DNA from: an uncultured Clostridia bacterium
GTDB taxonomy: Bacteria > Bacillota > Clostridia > Lachnospirales > Lachnospiraceae
DNA length: 64,000 nt
Assembly (NCBI GenBank): GCA_948472945.1
Contig: CAOKVX010000002.1
Coordinates: forward strand, 186,001 to 250,000
Direction of reading: 5' to 3'
Below are positions 43,746 to 52,642 of the stretch, one piece after another. How positions within the stretch are numbered: the first letter of the stretch is position 1; each line of letters begins with the position of its first letter. The notes beneath the pieces were generated by a model. It worked only from the letters and a program-made list of their open reading frames with translations, did not search any database and was not told the origin of the DNA. The translations under genes were made by a program, and so were the position numbers.

Positions 43746-44705
43746 TTAAATATTAAAATAACTATATACGGATGATAATTTGGGAAGTTCTGATTTCAAT
43801 GTCGTCTTATGATTGTCATTTGCACCACTAGATAAATTCCTACTTAACATTTCTTTCATCGAACAAGCAACCCCAGACACTGACTCTATGCCCCAATAAT
43901 TACCACCGCTTAAATTACTTACACGCAATACAGATACCGAAGTTCTTTTGAAATTTTCAACCTTTACAGTTGGTACAGTTGCGAATGCATATGTAAATAA
44001 TCTTGCATCACTAATCGAATATCCTTCTCTTCCTACAGTAATATTAGTTTTAAAATTATCCGCAGAATAAATCATATCCCATAGCATAGGAATTTGTGCA
44101 TTATCATTCCAATTTGTTTTGCATTGAATAACATGTATCTCTATTTCCGAAAAGTCTCTGGCAACTAAAGCACTTAATACTTCTTTTAAATTGTATCTCA
44201 TCTTACCTGAATGTCTTATTTTTACAATTTTCCCATCCTCATCTTTAATTATGATATTCTCTTTATCCATACTATATTCTGGCTTATCTGGAAATGTTAA
44301 TGCTATCAGGTCTGATTCCGTATTAGATATAAATGTACCATAATTAACTGTTATAGCGTTACTAATTGGGTCTGGCACCAATCTTTTGTTGTGTTTAATA
44401 ACAACACTTCTTCTTCCAATACAACATATATTTAAATACCAACATACAAGAGCTTCCCAATTTGCCCCGCCCCCTGACACTTCACTTTGGCTTCGAGTGC
44501 CATCCGTTCTCACCCTCGAATTATTAGTTGTATAAAAAATATCTTTTAAGTGATCACCTAAATCAAAAAACTGGCTTGCACTTCTGTTCGGAACTAATGT
44601 ACTAATTTTATTTTTCCATATTGGCCATGCATTTATAAAACCTTTTGTGTCAAATAAACTTTTTATTGATTCTTCTCTCAACATTTCAAGTATACTCTGA
44701 CCCAT
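43746..44705 (-). CDS. Putative type II restriction endonuclease (PD-(D/E)XK-like)
   Basis: 319 residues, AT-rich. NTESDLIALTF and, about 70 residues later, IEIHVIQCKTNWND give a D-(x)n-QxK arrangement like the catalytic core of PD-(D/E)XK nucleases. No other recognisable domain. It lies 44 bases after a cytosine-5 DNA methyltransferase in the same direction, the usual pairing of a type II restriction-modification system, and this context is the main reason for the call. Recognition sequence unknown. Confidence 0.75.
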   Translation of the reverse strand: MGQSILEMLREESIKSLFDTKGFINAWPIWKNKISTLVPNRSASQFFDLGDHLKDIFYTTNNSRVRTDGTRSQSEVSGGGANWEALVCWYLNICCIGRRSVVIKHNKRLVPDPISNAITVNYGTFISNTESDLIALTFPDKPEYSMDKENIIIKDEDGKIVKIRHSGKMRYNLKEVLSALVARDFSEIEIHVIQCKTNWNDNAQIPMLWDMIYSADNFKTNITVGREGYSISDARLFTYAFATVPTVKVENFKRTSVSVLRVSNLSGGNYWGIESVSGVACSMKEMLSRNLSSGANDNHKTTLKSELPKLSSVYSYFNI

Positions 44706-44749
44706 AAAAACACCCCTTCGTATATTACAAATATTACAAATAAGAACTA

Positions 44750-46069
44750 TTACAACATTTTTATTATTTCAGTTGCGACTGCTTCAGCTAACAACGGTGG
44801 TACAGCATTACCAACTTGTGAATACTGAGGAACTTCTACACGTCTTCGCAATCCACCAGTTGTCCTTTTCCCCAAAAACTCAAAACTATCATCAAACGAT
44901 TGTATCCGTGCTAACTCTCTAACCGTAAATGTTCTTGGCTCAAATGGTGAAATATAGTCGTCAGCAATAGTCATGACAGTTGCTGACGGTTTGGTCCTGT
45001 CTAGTCTCGTACGAATATTTTTTTTTGTAAGTAAAATTTCAGCATTTTCCCTACTTACATTTCCATCTTTAAATAATGCAATAACCTCATTCACCCCAAT
45101 TCCCATATTTTCTATACAATGTGCTATTAACGCAGGCGATTCGGAAATATCAATTCCTTCTGACATTATACGATTTTTCAGTTCAGCGCCGTCTTCACCT
45201 TCCCTAAACAAAGAAAACCTTTCAGAAATAATCTGCTGATGTGTAGATATCTCATTATTATGTATAACACCGTTACTACTAATAGTATTTCCATTTATAT
45301 CTGGAGTACGACCTTCTTTTGACATTATTTGAAATTCAGTATTTGATACATGAACCTGATTACGAACATTTTCATTGCGAATCAAATCACTTATTGCATC
45401 TGTAATAGTTAAAGCAGTTTCATCATTATGTGTTGCTTCTGGATATGACGGAGCAGCCATATCATTTCTATATGCCATAACAATTATCCTATTTCTTCTT
45501 TGAGGCACACCATAATGTGCTGCATTTAGAATTTTTGGTTCAAGAGTCTGATAACCAATTAATCTAAATTCATTACGCAATATTTCTGGTACAAATTCAC
45601 CATCTTCATATTTATGTCCTGTTACACCAACAAATCCATAAAGTCTAGTGTCTATAAAACCTGTTACATTCTCTAAAACCACATATTTAGGGGATATTTC
45701 ACTAATAACTCTCAAATATTCTCTAAATAACATGTTTCTCGGATCATTTGGATTTCTTCTTCCTGCTCTACTGAACCCTTGGCAAGGCGGTCCGCCAAAT
45801 ATTGCGTCTATTTCGGGAATAGCCTGACTTCTAAATATTTCCAGATTCTTAATAGCTTCGCGAATCATATCTCCATTCAGTTCTCTAATATCTCCTCTAT
45901 GAAAATGTGTGTTTAATCCTTGATGTAACCCTAATTGTTCATGTCTATTCATATATGTTTGCTGAACATCAGAATTAATATCACTAGAGAAAAGAATATG
46001 AAAACCTGCTTGAATAAGCCCTTCGCTCATTCCACCAGCACCACAAAATAAATCTATTGCAAAAGCCAT
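44750..46069 (-). CDS. DNA (cytosine-5-)-methyltransferase of a type II restriction-modification system
   Basis: 439 residues with all m5C motifs: I (AIDLFCGAGGMSEGL), IV (GGPPCQGFS, catalytic Cys), VI (ENVTGF), VIII (GVPQRRNRIIV), IX (VRELARIQSF) and X (YSQVGNAVPPLLAEAVA). The target-recognition region lies between VIII and IX, about 200-370. It methylates cytosine in the recognition site and protects from the endonuclease downstream. Codon use and low GC differ from neighbours, consistent with acquisition as a unit with the endonuclease. No C protein or Vsr gene is visible. Confidence 0.95.
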   Translation of the reverse strand: MAFAIDLFCGAGGMSEGLIQAGFHILFSSDINSDVQQTYMNRHEQLGLHQGLNTHFHRGDIRELNGDMIREAIKNLEIFRSQAIPEIDAIFGGPPCQGFSRAGRRNPNDPRNMLFREYLRVISEISPKYVVLENVTGFIDTRLYGFVGVTGHKYEDGEFVPEILRNEFRLIGYQTLEPKILNAAHYGVPQRRNRIIVMAYRNDMAAPSYPEATHNDETALTITDAISDLIRNENVRNQVHVSNTEFQIMSKEGRTPDINGNTISSNGVIHNNEISTHQQIISERFSLFREGEDGAELKNRIMSEGIDISESPALIAHCIENMGIGVNEVIALFKDGNVSRENAEILLTKKNIRTRLDRTKPSATVMTIADDYISPFEPRTFTVRELARIQSFDDSFEFLGKRTTGGLRRRVEVPQYSQVGNAVPPLLAEAVATEIIKML

Positions 46070-46240
46070 TACGATTTCCTCACTTTCCTAAACTCCATAT
46101 TATGCAGCGCAAAATATTAGTAATGCATGTTTTTATATTAGAACATCTGTTCAGCATAGTCAATATACTTTTATATTTAATATAGCATACATTATACTTA
46201 TTTTCCAGCAAAAGAAAGCACATGCTTTAAAATAAGATTT

Positions 46241-46756
46241 CTAAACCCCAATCCCGTAAACTTCATCAACCGCCTCCTCCCATTCACCGCTTTTCCTTAA
46301 AATAAACTCAACGATATCCCTGACGGCTCCCTCCCCGCCTTTAAGCGGACTGACATAATCAGCTTTCTCACGAACTTCAGCACAACTGTCAGCCGGACAT
46401 CCTACAAACCCCGTCAGTGTCATAGGCGGCAAATCATTTAGGTCGTCCCCGATATACCCGATTTCTTCCTTAGCTATATTGCGACTGCCGATAAAATCTT
46501 TTAGGAACTCCATTTTATTTTTAATATTCTGGTGAAGGAAATCTACTTTTAGCTCTTTCATTCTTCTTTCCGTGGCCTTGCATTCACGTCCTGTCAAAAC
46601 TAATATTTCAATGCCGGCTTTATGTGCAGCAAAAAAACCGGCGGCGTCCTTAGTGTTAAATTTCTTTAGTTCATTTCCATTTTCATCATAATAGACGCCT
46701 CCGTCAGTCATTGTTCCGTCAACGTCAATCACCAGATATTTTAACATCCTGTCCAT
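46241..46756 (-). CDS. KdsC-like HAD phosphatase
   Basis: 171 residues, the KdsC size, with no cap domain. LVIDVDGTMTDGGVYYDENG holds the two catalytic aspartates; VLTGRECKAT and YIGDDLNDLPPM complete the HAD motifs. KdsC removes the phosphate from Kdo-8-phosphate; relatives act on nonulosonate 9-phosphates. Last gene of the polysaccharide locus, 116 bases after the aldolase. AAAGGG lies 8 bases before the ATG at 46756. Confidence 0.9.
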   Translation of the reverse strand: MDRMLKYLVIDVDGTMTDGGVYYDENGNELKKFNTKDAAGFFAAHKAGIEILVLTGRECKATERRMKELKVDFLHQNIKNKMEFLKDFIGSRNIAKEEIGYIGDDLNDLPPMTLTGFVGCPADSCAEVREKADYVSPLKGGEGAVRDIVEFILRKSGEWEEAVDEVYGIGV

Positions 46757-46872
46757 TACAAAAACCCTTTCATATTTTCATATCTCACGCAAACTTAGTA
46801 CTCCCGCAATTATAAAACACCTTAAAGCCGCTCACTTTCTATAAAAAATAAATTTTCCAGCAACATAAACTA

Positions 46873-48462
46873 TTATAACTTATTATATTCAGAAGGTGTA
46901 ATAAAACTTATATTCATATCCAGTTTATTAATCGACTCTGCAACTGCGATGTTAAACCTGTTGCCGTGCTCGGTATAATTTCTTATATTTGAACTGTAAT
47001 AATTCTGCTTTTCTGTCGAATATCCGTCTGCTCCTGCAAGCTCAACATTTCCGGCCTTGACGCTTTTAAGAAGCTTCAGGAGCATTATCAAACTGTTGCA
47101 GCCGTGTTCAAACGCACCCGACAGGCTGTTGTAATTAATATAAAAGTCCGCGCCGTCTTTTTCCATATTTGAAGTGACAATCGTCATGTATAGCGAATTT
47201 CCATTATTTCCACCGTCGTCACTGCTTTCATTGCTGCTTCGTCGTTTACTGTTGCTGAAAAATACAAAATCAGGTGAAAAAGCCTCCGGCACAAAATTAA
47301 CTCCGATTACAACAACGTCGTTGCTTCTTATATAATTAAGTATGTCTTCCCGATATTCTTTTATCGTAGCTCCGGGAGCTATTAACAGAATATTTTTTCC
47401 GTTTAACTCGCGCATAAGTTTTCTTCTGTCGACTGCGTCGTCAATCTGGTTATTTTTATAATCATCATATAACATATCCGCATATCCGGCGTCAAACACC
47501 GTCGTTTTGTCAGCATCGAACCTCGCTAATATGTGATTAATATCTCGGTTCGTCAGGTCCCCCTTTCCCAGATAATGTTCCGCATAGTTTCTGTGAAGGT
47601 TAAACTTAGCAGACAAAAAATATGCGGGCGTATATCCCCATTCCGACTCCCCTTTAAGCGGCGCTATATAGTCCTGAATTGCATCCATAAGGTAGTCGAT
47701 ATCATAATTTTTATCCGTATAGTCGTTGAGATAGTCCGCTATAAGCTCAACGGGCAGATTTCCCGGTATTCTTCCCATGCCCATAAGGCTCCCGTCGACA
47801 GCCACGGGCCTGTTCAGATGCTTATCAATAAAATTTTGGGCCAGACTGCAGCTCAGCGACATATTTTCATGCAAATGAAGCGAAACGCGGATATCCTTGT
47901 CAAGATTATTGTCAATCAGACTGGCAATACGGTCCAAATCCCGCCGCTTCATGCTGCCGAACGTATCTACGATAGAAAATTGATACGGATGTATATCATT
48001 GACCTGATTCAGTATCCAAAGTATTCTCTCATCGGAATACCCCATAATATTAATCGGATTGACGCTGAGCTTATATCCTTTTTCTTTTACCGTGCGCGCA
48101 AAATCCATTCCATCCTCAATGTCATAGTCGTGCGCGGTAACGCGAATCATCTCAATACCCTCCCCGTTATATGGAGAAAGCTTTTTTATATCGTAATTGC
48201 TCCTCATCGCCATAGCTGAAAAAATAGTCTCCCTCCTGTTTGCAGGAAGGAGCTTATTTAAATCCTCGATACGGCTGCATACGGTAACGTCCGGATTATA
48301 CCCGTCTACATTTCTCAAAAATCCTACTTCCACGACGTCAACTCCGGCCCTGACTAAAGCATGTACGACATCCTTAGCGCGTCTGAATCCCCATTGCCAG
48401 TCGTTTACATATCCTCCGTCGCGCAGCGTACAATCTAACAATTGCAAATCATATTTCGCCAT
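46873..48462 (-). CDS. HMGL-like pyruvate aldolase fused to a DUF115-like C-terminal domain
   Basis: 529 residues. The N-terminal TIM barrel (about 1-320) starts LLDCTLRDGGYVNDW, with VDTFGSMKRRD, HLHENMSLS and AVDGSLMGMGRIPGN: the motifs of the HMGL/4-hydroxy-2-oxovalerate aldolase family, which uses a divalent metal and pyruvate enolate. A linker leads to a second domain (about 350-520) with NILLIAPGATIKEY, VVIGVNFVPEAFSPDFVFFS and VELAGADGYS, resembling DUF115/GT42-type folds. It lies between KdsB-like and KdsC-like genes and overlaps the former by 14 bases. It probably builds, and perhaps helps transfer, a 3-deoxy-2-ulosonic acid. GGAG lies 10 bases before the ATG. Confidence 0.85.
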   Translation of the reverse strand: MAKYDLQLLDCTLRDGGYVNDWQWGFRRAKDVVHALVRAGVDVVEVGFLRNVDGYNPDVTVCSRIEDLNKLLPANRRETIFSAMAMRSNYDIKKLSPYNGEGIEMIRVTAHDYDIEDGMDFARTVKEKGYKLSVNPINIMGYSDERILWILNQVNDIHPYQFSIVDTFGSMKRRDLDRIASLIDNNLDKDIRVSLHLHENMSLSCSLAQNFIDKHLNRPVAVDGSLMGMGRIPGNLPVELIADYLNDYTDKNYDIDYLMDAIQDYIAPLKGESEWGYTPAYFLSAKFNLHRNYAEHYLGKGDLTNRDINHILARFDADKTTVFDAGYADMLYDDYKNNQIDDAVDRRKLMRELNGKNILLIAPGATIKEYREDILNYIRSNDVVVIGVNFVPEAFSPDFVFFSNSKRRSSNESSDDGGNNGNSLYMTIVTSNMEKDGADFYINYNSLSGAFEHGCNSLIMLLKLLKSVKAGNVELAGADGYSTEKQNYYSSNIRNYTEHGNRFNIAVAESINKLDMNISFITPSEYNKL

Positions 48463-49195
48463 TTTTACTCTGCTCCTTTATCATTTCAATTACAAGCTTT
48501 AAATCTGACTCTGTATCTACAGAAAGGCTGCGGCATTCGGACACCAGAGAAAGCTTTAACTGTTTCCCATAGTCGATAAACCGCAGCGTATCTATCCCCT
48601 CAATCGTCTCAAATCGTCCCGGAAGAGAATTTTTATAAAAATCAAGCATCTTTTTGTTGTAGCCTATGATTCCAATATGCTTATAGTATTTAAAATCCAG
48701 TTTCTTAAACGGAAAAGGAATCGGCGCCCTGCTCATATATAAAGCATTCATATCATTGTCAAAAACCATTTTAATATTGGACGGGTCCATCACCTGCGCC
48801 GGTTCTGCCATCTCTGTTATGACATTCGTTCCAAACTCCCTGTCAAAGGGCGCCTCATCCGGAATCGCCGCCCTCACCGCATCAATATTAATCATAGGCT
48901 CATCCCCGTTTAACTGGAGATAAAAATCGGCTTCTATAGTCTCGGATACTTCCTGAAGACGATGCGCCGCGGCTCTGTGCGTAGCAGCCGTCATAATTAC
49001 CGGAATTTTATTCTCATCACACACTTTTTTTATACGCTCGTCGTCAGTGGCAACATATATTTCATCCAGCTCGCCCACCTCACAAACCCGTTTGTAAACC
49101 CACCAAATCATCGGATGTCCCAAAATGTCTTTCAATGGTTTTCCTGAAAGCCTGGTCGAGCCGTAACGTGCAGGTATAATTCCTACTATTTTCAT
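48449..49195 (-). CDS. KdsB-like CMP-Kdo synthetase (3-deoxy-2-ulosonate cytidylyltransferase)
   Basis: 248 residues, the KdsB length. IIPARYGSTRLSGKPL at the N-terminus, HPMIWWVYKRV, FYLQLNGDEPMI and the C-terminal IEGIDTLRFIDYG are KdsB signatures. The enzyme activates Kdo or a similar 3-deoxy-ulosonate with CTP. In a Gram-positive setting it implies a Kdo-like residue in a capsule or wall polymer. The aldolase start overlaps its last codons. Confidence 0.93.
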   Translation of the reverse strand: MKIVGIIPARYGSTRLSGKPLKDILGHPMIWWVYKRVCEVGELDEIYVATDDERIKKVCDENKIPVIMTAATHRAAAHRLQEVSETIEADFYLQLNGDEPMINIDAVRAAIPDEAPFDREFGTNVITEMAEPAQVMDPSNIKMVFDNDMNALYMSRAPIPFPFKKLDFKYYKHIGIIGYNKKMLDFYKNSLPGRFETIEGIDTLRFIDYGKQLKLSLVSECRSLSVDTESDLKLVIEMIKEQSKNGEI

Positions 49196-49227
49196 TTTGT
49201 TACACCTTCTTTCATAACATTTTGTTA

Positions 49228-50280
49228 TTAGGTTCTAGTTGTTAAGCTAAAAAGTTTATTATAATGCGTCTTTTCACACAAATATTTAACGGCAATTGAA
49301 CACGACAAAGTCACGGCAATCAATGTTAAATAACTTATAATCGGATTCCCTGTAAAATAAATTACCTGCGGGAACTCAACATAAAAGAAAACATTCGTCA
49401 TAAAAATAACTGCGGAATGTTTTCCAAAAAACCGCAGAATACCGTGTATATGTCTAAAATATTTGGCAAACAGAATACATATCATAAAAACAATAACCAA
49501 AACCGGCAGGCCGCCAAAATTATTTATATCCGTCATTTCAGTTCTCAGTAAACTTAAAACAACAATCCCGCAAAACAACATTGCACACGCAAGCGTATTT
49601 TTCCATACCTTATCCTTTCTCTGCAGCAGTTTATCCAGATAACCTTTCTGAGCCGCAACCACACCGCCTATAACTGTAGGAATGTACTGCCAATAGGCTC
49701 CTCCGCCCGTCGATACAATTCCATCTTCCATAAATAAGCTCATGACATAAACTATTGCTATAGAAAACAAACCATATTTACGACAGAACTTACTAAACAT
49801 TGGAATAAATAAAATAATTAACTGGGCAAGGCACAAATACCAGCTGCCCAAAATACGCGGCTGCCCAAACAAATCATGCCACTCAAAGACGTCGAGAATC
49901 CACAGCTGCAGGCTATACCCATAATATTCAAATATATTTCCGACAAAAAGCTGGTACATAACGCTCATTACTATAAGTACAATCCACCATTGTCTCATAA
50001 GATTCAGCCAGCATCCGGCTATGAACTGCCCGACACTCTTACAGCCCGACTCATATTTTACAGTCAGCCCATATGCCGAGATAAATACAAATATCCATAC
50101 GCATATTCTTGCCGCCACTACAACTGGGTGAATTTTGTCGTATAAATCGTCCCACAGAACAACTCCATTTGCAATTAACCGTTCTTTCTCAAGAAATATA
50201 TGATGAAAAAGAAGCAATAAAATCGCTGCGCCTTTCAGTACATTGGATTTTTCCTTATCGAATCGTTCAGCATTCACCAT
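49228..50280 (-). CDS. Acyltransferase family 3 membrane protein
   Basis: 350 residues, about ten membrane helices. The N-terminus AERFDKEKSNVLKGAAILLLLFHH carries the conserved early His of acyltransferase-3 (OafA-like) proteins; RILGSWYLCLAQLIILFIP is the mid-protein motif. Such proteins O-acetylate or O-succinylate surface glycans. AGGA lies 5 bases before the ATG. It lies between the phosphonate and Kdo-like genes and probably modifies the repeat unit. Confidence 0.88.
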   Translation of the reverse strand: MVNAERFDKEKSNVLKGAAILLLLFHHIFLEKERLIANGVVLWDDLYDKIHPVVVAARICVWIFVFISAYGLTVKYESGCKSVGQFIAGCWLNLMRQWWIVLIVMSVMYQLFVGNIFEYYGYSLQLWILDVFEWHDLFGQPRILGSWYLCLAQLIILFIPMFSKFCRKYGLFSIAIVYVMSLFMEDGIVSTGGGAYWQYIPTVIGGVVAAQKGYLDKLLQRKDKVWKNTLACAMLFCGIVVLSLLRTEMTDINNFGGLPVLVIVFMICILFAKYFRHIHGILRFFGKHSAVIFMTNVFFYVEFPQVIYFTGNPIISYLTLIAVTLSCSIAVKYLCEKTHYNKLFSLTTRT

Positions 50281-50370
50281 AACTTTCCTCTTTCTCTTCC
50301 AAAAACCTCTTTCAATTTGATGCGTAATATTTTAAATTAACGGACGAACTTTATAATGTTTCTATTCTCC

Positions 50371-51510
50371 TTAATATCTTTCATTTTCCGTAGATTTCAA
50401 TAAATATTCCATAAAGTTTCGTTTATTTTCCAAAGCCGTAGTCGTCGGCCTTCCAAGATTGTCTCTTGCTCCGATTGCACATTTCACTACTATAAAACTC
50501 ATTTCTCCTCTGACTTTTGCAGCCTCCAACTCTTTGTCCAAGTCTTCAAAATTGTCCACAGACACTGCATACGGATAACCGCAAGCTCCGGCAATTGCAG
50601 TAAAATCAATCTGTCCGGCCACAGTCGGCATACCTCCGACCGTTTCATGCGCGCCGTTATTAATTACTATATGAATAAGATTTTTCGGTTTATTTGCCCC
50701 CAAAACAGCCATGCTTCCCATATGCATCAGAACGGCTCCGTCACCATCAATACACCAGATTCTCATATCCGGTTTATTAATTGCAATGCCAAGGGCAATA
50801 GAGGAACTATGACCCATCGAGCCCACCGTCAGAAAATCATATTGATGTGATTGACTATTATGTTCACGTATTTCAAATAATTCTCTTGATGTCTTTCCCG
50901 TCGTGGACACAATTGGGTCATCCCCCGAAACTTTAACAATATGACGTATGATTTCTTCACGAATCATAGCGTTGTCATTCTTATACTCTATCTTTTCATT
51001 ATAGATTAACGCATCTTTCCTAATAACAAACGCTACGTCCTTACCCATAGCCAAAACAGAACGGAACTCATCCATTGCAACGGATAATTCATCATCTGTT
51101 GTATTCCTGTCAATAACAAATGTTTGAATATCCATATCTTCTAAAAGTCTTACAGTAACCTCTCCCTGATAAATATGTTGCGGCTCGTCATAAATTCCGG
51201 GTTCTCCGCGCCAACCTATAATAAAAATCACCGGAATAGCATAAACCTTATCATTAAGAAGACTTGCAACTGGATTAATAATATTCCCCTCACCGCTATT
51301 TTGCATATAAACTACCGGAATCTTACCGGTAGCCAAATGATAACCGGCAGCTAACGCTGTACAGTTTCCCTCGTTAGATGCAATTATATGATGTTTAGAA
51401 TCAATACCGTATATATTCATCAGATAATTACACAGTGCTTTAAGCTGTGAATCCGGAACACCGGTATAAAAATCAGAGCCTATTATTTTTACAAAGTTTT
51501 CAACTTTCAT
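50371..51510 (-). CDS. ppd: Phosphonopyruvate decarboxylase
   Basis: 379 residues of the thiamine-diphosphate family. The N-terminal GSDFYTGVPDSQLKALCNYL, ASNEGNCTALAAGYHLATG (catalytic Glu) and YMQNSGEGNIINP are typical of Ppd, and the ThDP motif is WCIDGDGAVLMHMGS...NN. It decarboxylates phosphonopyruvate to phosphonoacetaldehyde, pulling the unfavourable PEP mutase reaction forward. Starts 7 bases after the dehydrogenase; its ribosome site GAGGTGA overlaps that gene's stop. A close relative, sulphopyruvate decarboxylase, is ruled out by the adjacent PEP mutase. Confidence 0.94.
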   Translation of the reverse strand: MKVENFVKIIGSDFYTGVPDSQLKALCNYLMNIYGIDSKHHIIASNEGNCTALAAGYHLATGKIPVVYMQNSGEGNIINPVASLLNDKVYAIPVIFIIGWRGEPGIYDEPQHIYQGEVTVRLLEDMDIQTFVIDRNTTDDELSVAMDEFRSVLAMGKDVAFVIRKDALIYNEKIEYKNDNAMIREEIIRHIVKVSGDDPIVSTTGKTSRELFEIREHNSQSHQYDFLTVGSMGHSSSIALGIAINKPDMRIWCIDGDGAVLMHMGSMAVLGANKPKNLIHIVINNGAHETVGGMPTVAGQIDFTAIAGACGYPYAVSVDNFEDLDKELEAAKVRGEMSFIVVKCAIGARDNLGRPTTTALENKRNFMEYLLKSTENERY

Positions 51511-51517
51511 AAATTTA

Positions 51518-52639
51518 TCACCTCAGTATTTGATGATATAGTCTATCTATTGTCTCAGAAGTTATTTCTATCGGATGATTCTTCAGGCGTACAGAATTAA
51601 CAGAATTGTTAAGAATTGCATAATCTTCCGGGCTTGCCTTCGGTATCATAAGCTCCAGCCCGTCAAATACATCCTGTAACTTTTGTACCGCTTTCTCACA
51701 ATTATCACATCCCATTGCCCCTGCAATCTCCTGAAATATGTTTTTTAAATAATTTTCCCCTCTGGAATCAACACACTTATCAATATTATTAATCATCCAG
51801 CGAAACAGAATCCTATCACATAATGCCACAGCATGTCCATGAGCAATTTTATAAAGACTTGTTAGCTTATAACTCATTGCATGTCCTGCTGTCGTCTGCG
51901 TAATATTTATCGCCTTGCCAGCTATATAAGCGGCGCTTAACATCCCTGTATTGTCATCTTCCGTATTTTTAAGATAACCTTCCATACTTTCCATCACTTT
52001 TATGATAGCTGACTTTGAATAGCCTCTGCTTTCCTCTGTGCTGTTTACAGACCAAAAGGATTCAACAGCATGACATAAAGCATCCATCATAGTAGCTTTC
52101 TTATGATATAGAGGCAATGTCTTCAAAACACTCGGCTCCATCAAAACTGTGTCCGGTAAAATATAATCACTTGTAATGCTTTGCTTTACATCATTAAAAT
52201 ATATAACTGCAAAACGTGTAGCTTCGCTTCCCGTTCCCGCAGTCGTAGGTATTACCAAAAAAGGTACGCTGTTAGGAATAATAATCTGATTTAGATAGCT
52301 ACCGTCAGAACCATCACCTTCCATATTAATGTATGCCTTAATACACTTAGCTACATCGATTGCAGACCCGCCACCTACAGCTATTATGGCATCGCAGCGT
52401 TCATTCCTGAATTTTTTTACTCCATTGGCGACAGATTCGTATAGCGGATTAGGCTGAAAATCCCTGAAAGATACTATTTTAATCCCATTGTCCGCCAATG
52501 TTTTTAGCTTGTCGTTAAATTCCTTTATATAACGAATAGAGCCGCCGCAAACCAGAAACAACTTATTGACAGAATTAACACTTATCCATTCATCAAGCTG
52601 CTTATAATTATCTTTTGATGTTATTAATTTTTGAACCAT
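51518..52639 (-). CDS. Iron-containing alcohol dehydrogenase, likely phosphonoacetaldehyde reductase
   Basis: 373 residues, type III ADH fold. NAD-binding AVGGGSAIDVAKCIKAY, TAGTGSEATRFAV, ALCHAVESFWS (metal His), AGKAINITQTTAGHAMSY and HGHAVALC are intact. Its place between PEP mutase (3 bases upstream) and Ppd (7 bases downstream) points to reduction of phosphonoacetaldehyde to 2-hydroxyethylphosphonate. The ATG has GGAGGAAT directly before it, within the end of the PEP mutase gene. Confidence 0.9.
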   Translation of the reverse strand: MVQKLITSKDNYKQLDEWISVNSVNKLFLVCGGSIRYIKEFNDKLKTLADNGIKIVSFRDFQPNPLYESVANGVKKFRNERCDAIIAVGGGSAIDVAKCIKAYINMEGDGSDGSYLNQIIIPNSVPFLVIPTTAGTGSEATRFAVIYFNDVKQSITSDYILPDTVLMEPSVLKTLPLYHKKATMMDALCHAVESFWSVNSTEESRGYSKSAIIKVMESMEGYLKNTEDDNTGMLSAAYIAGKAINITQTTAGHAMSYKLTSLYKIAHGHAVALCDRILFRWMINNIDKCVDSRGENYLKNIFQEIAGAMGCDNCEKAVQKLQDVFDGLELMIPKASPEDYAILNNSVNSVRLKNHPIEITSETIDRLYHQILR

Positions 52640-52642
52640 TTT

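Noticed and set aside
47533-48219. 228-residue open frame opposite the aldolase gene
   Set aside because: Antisense shadow of a conserved aldolase barrel.
46241-49195. KdsB/KdsC as evidence for a Gram-negative with LPS
   Set aside because: No lipid A or waa genes; the rest of the window points to a Gram-positive. A Kdo-like capsule residue explains the genes better.
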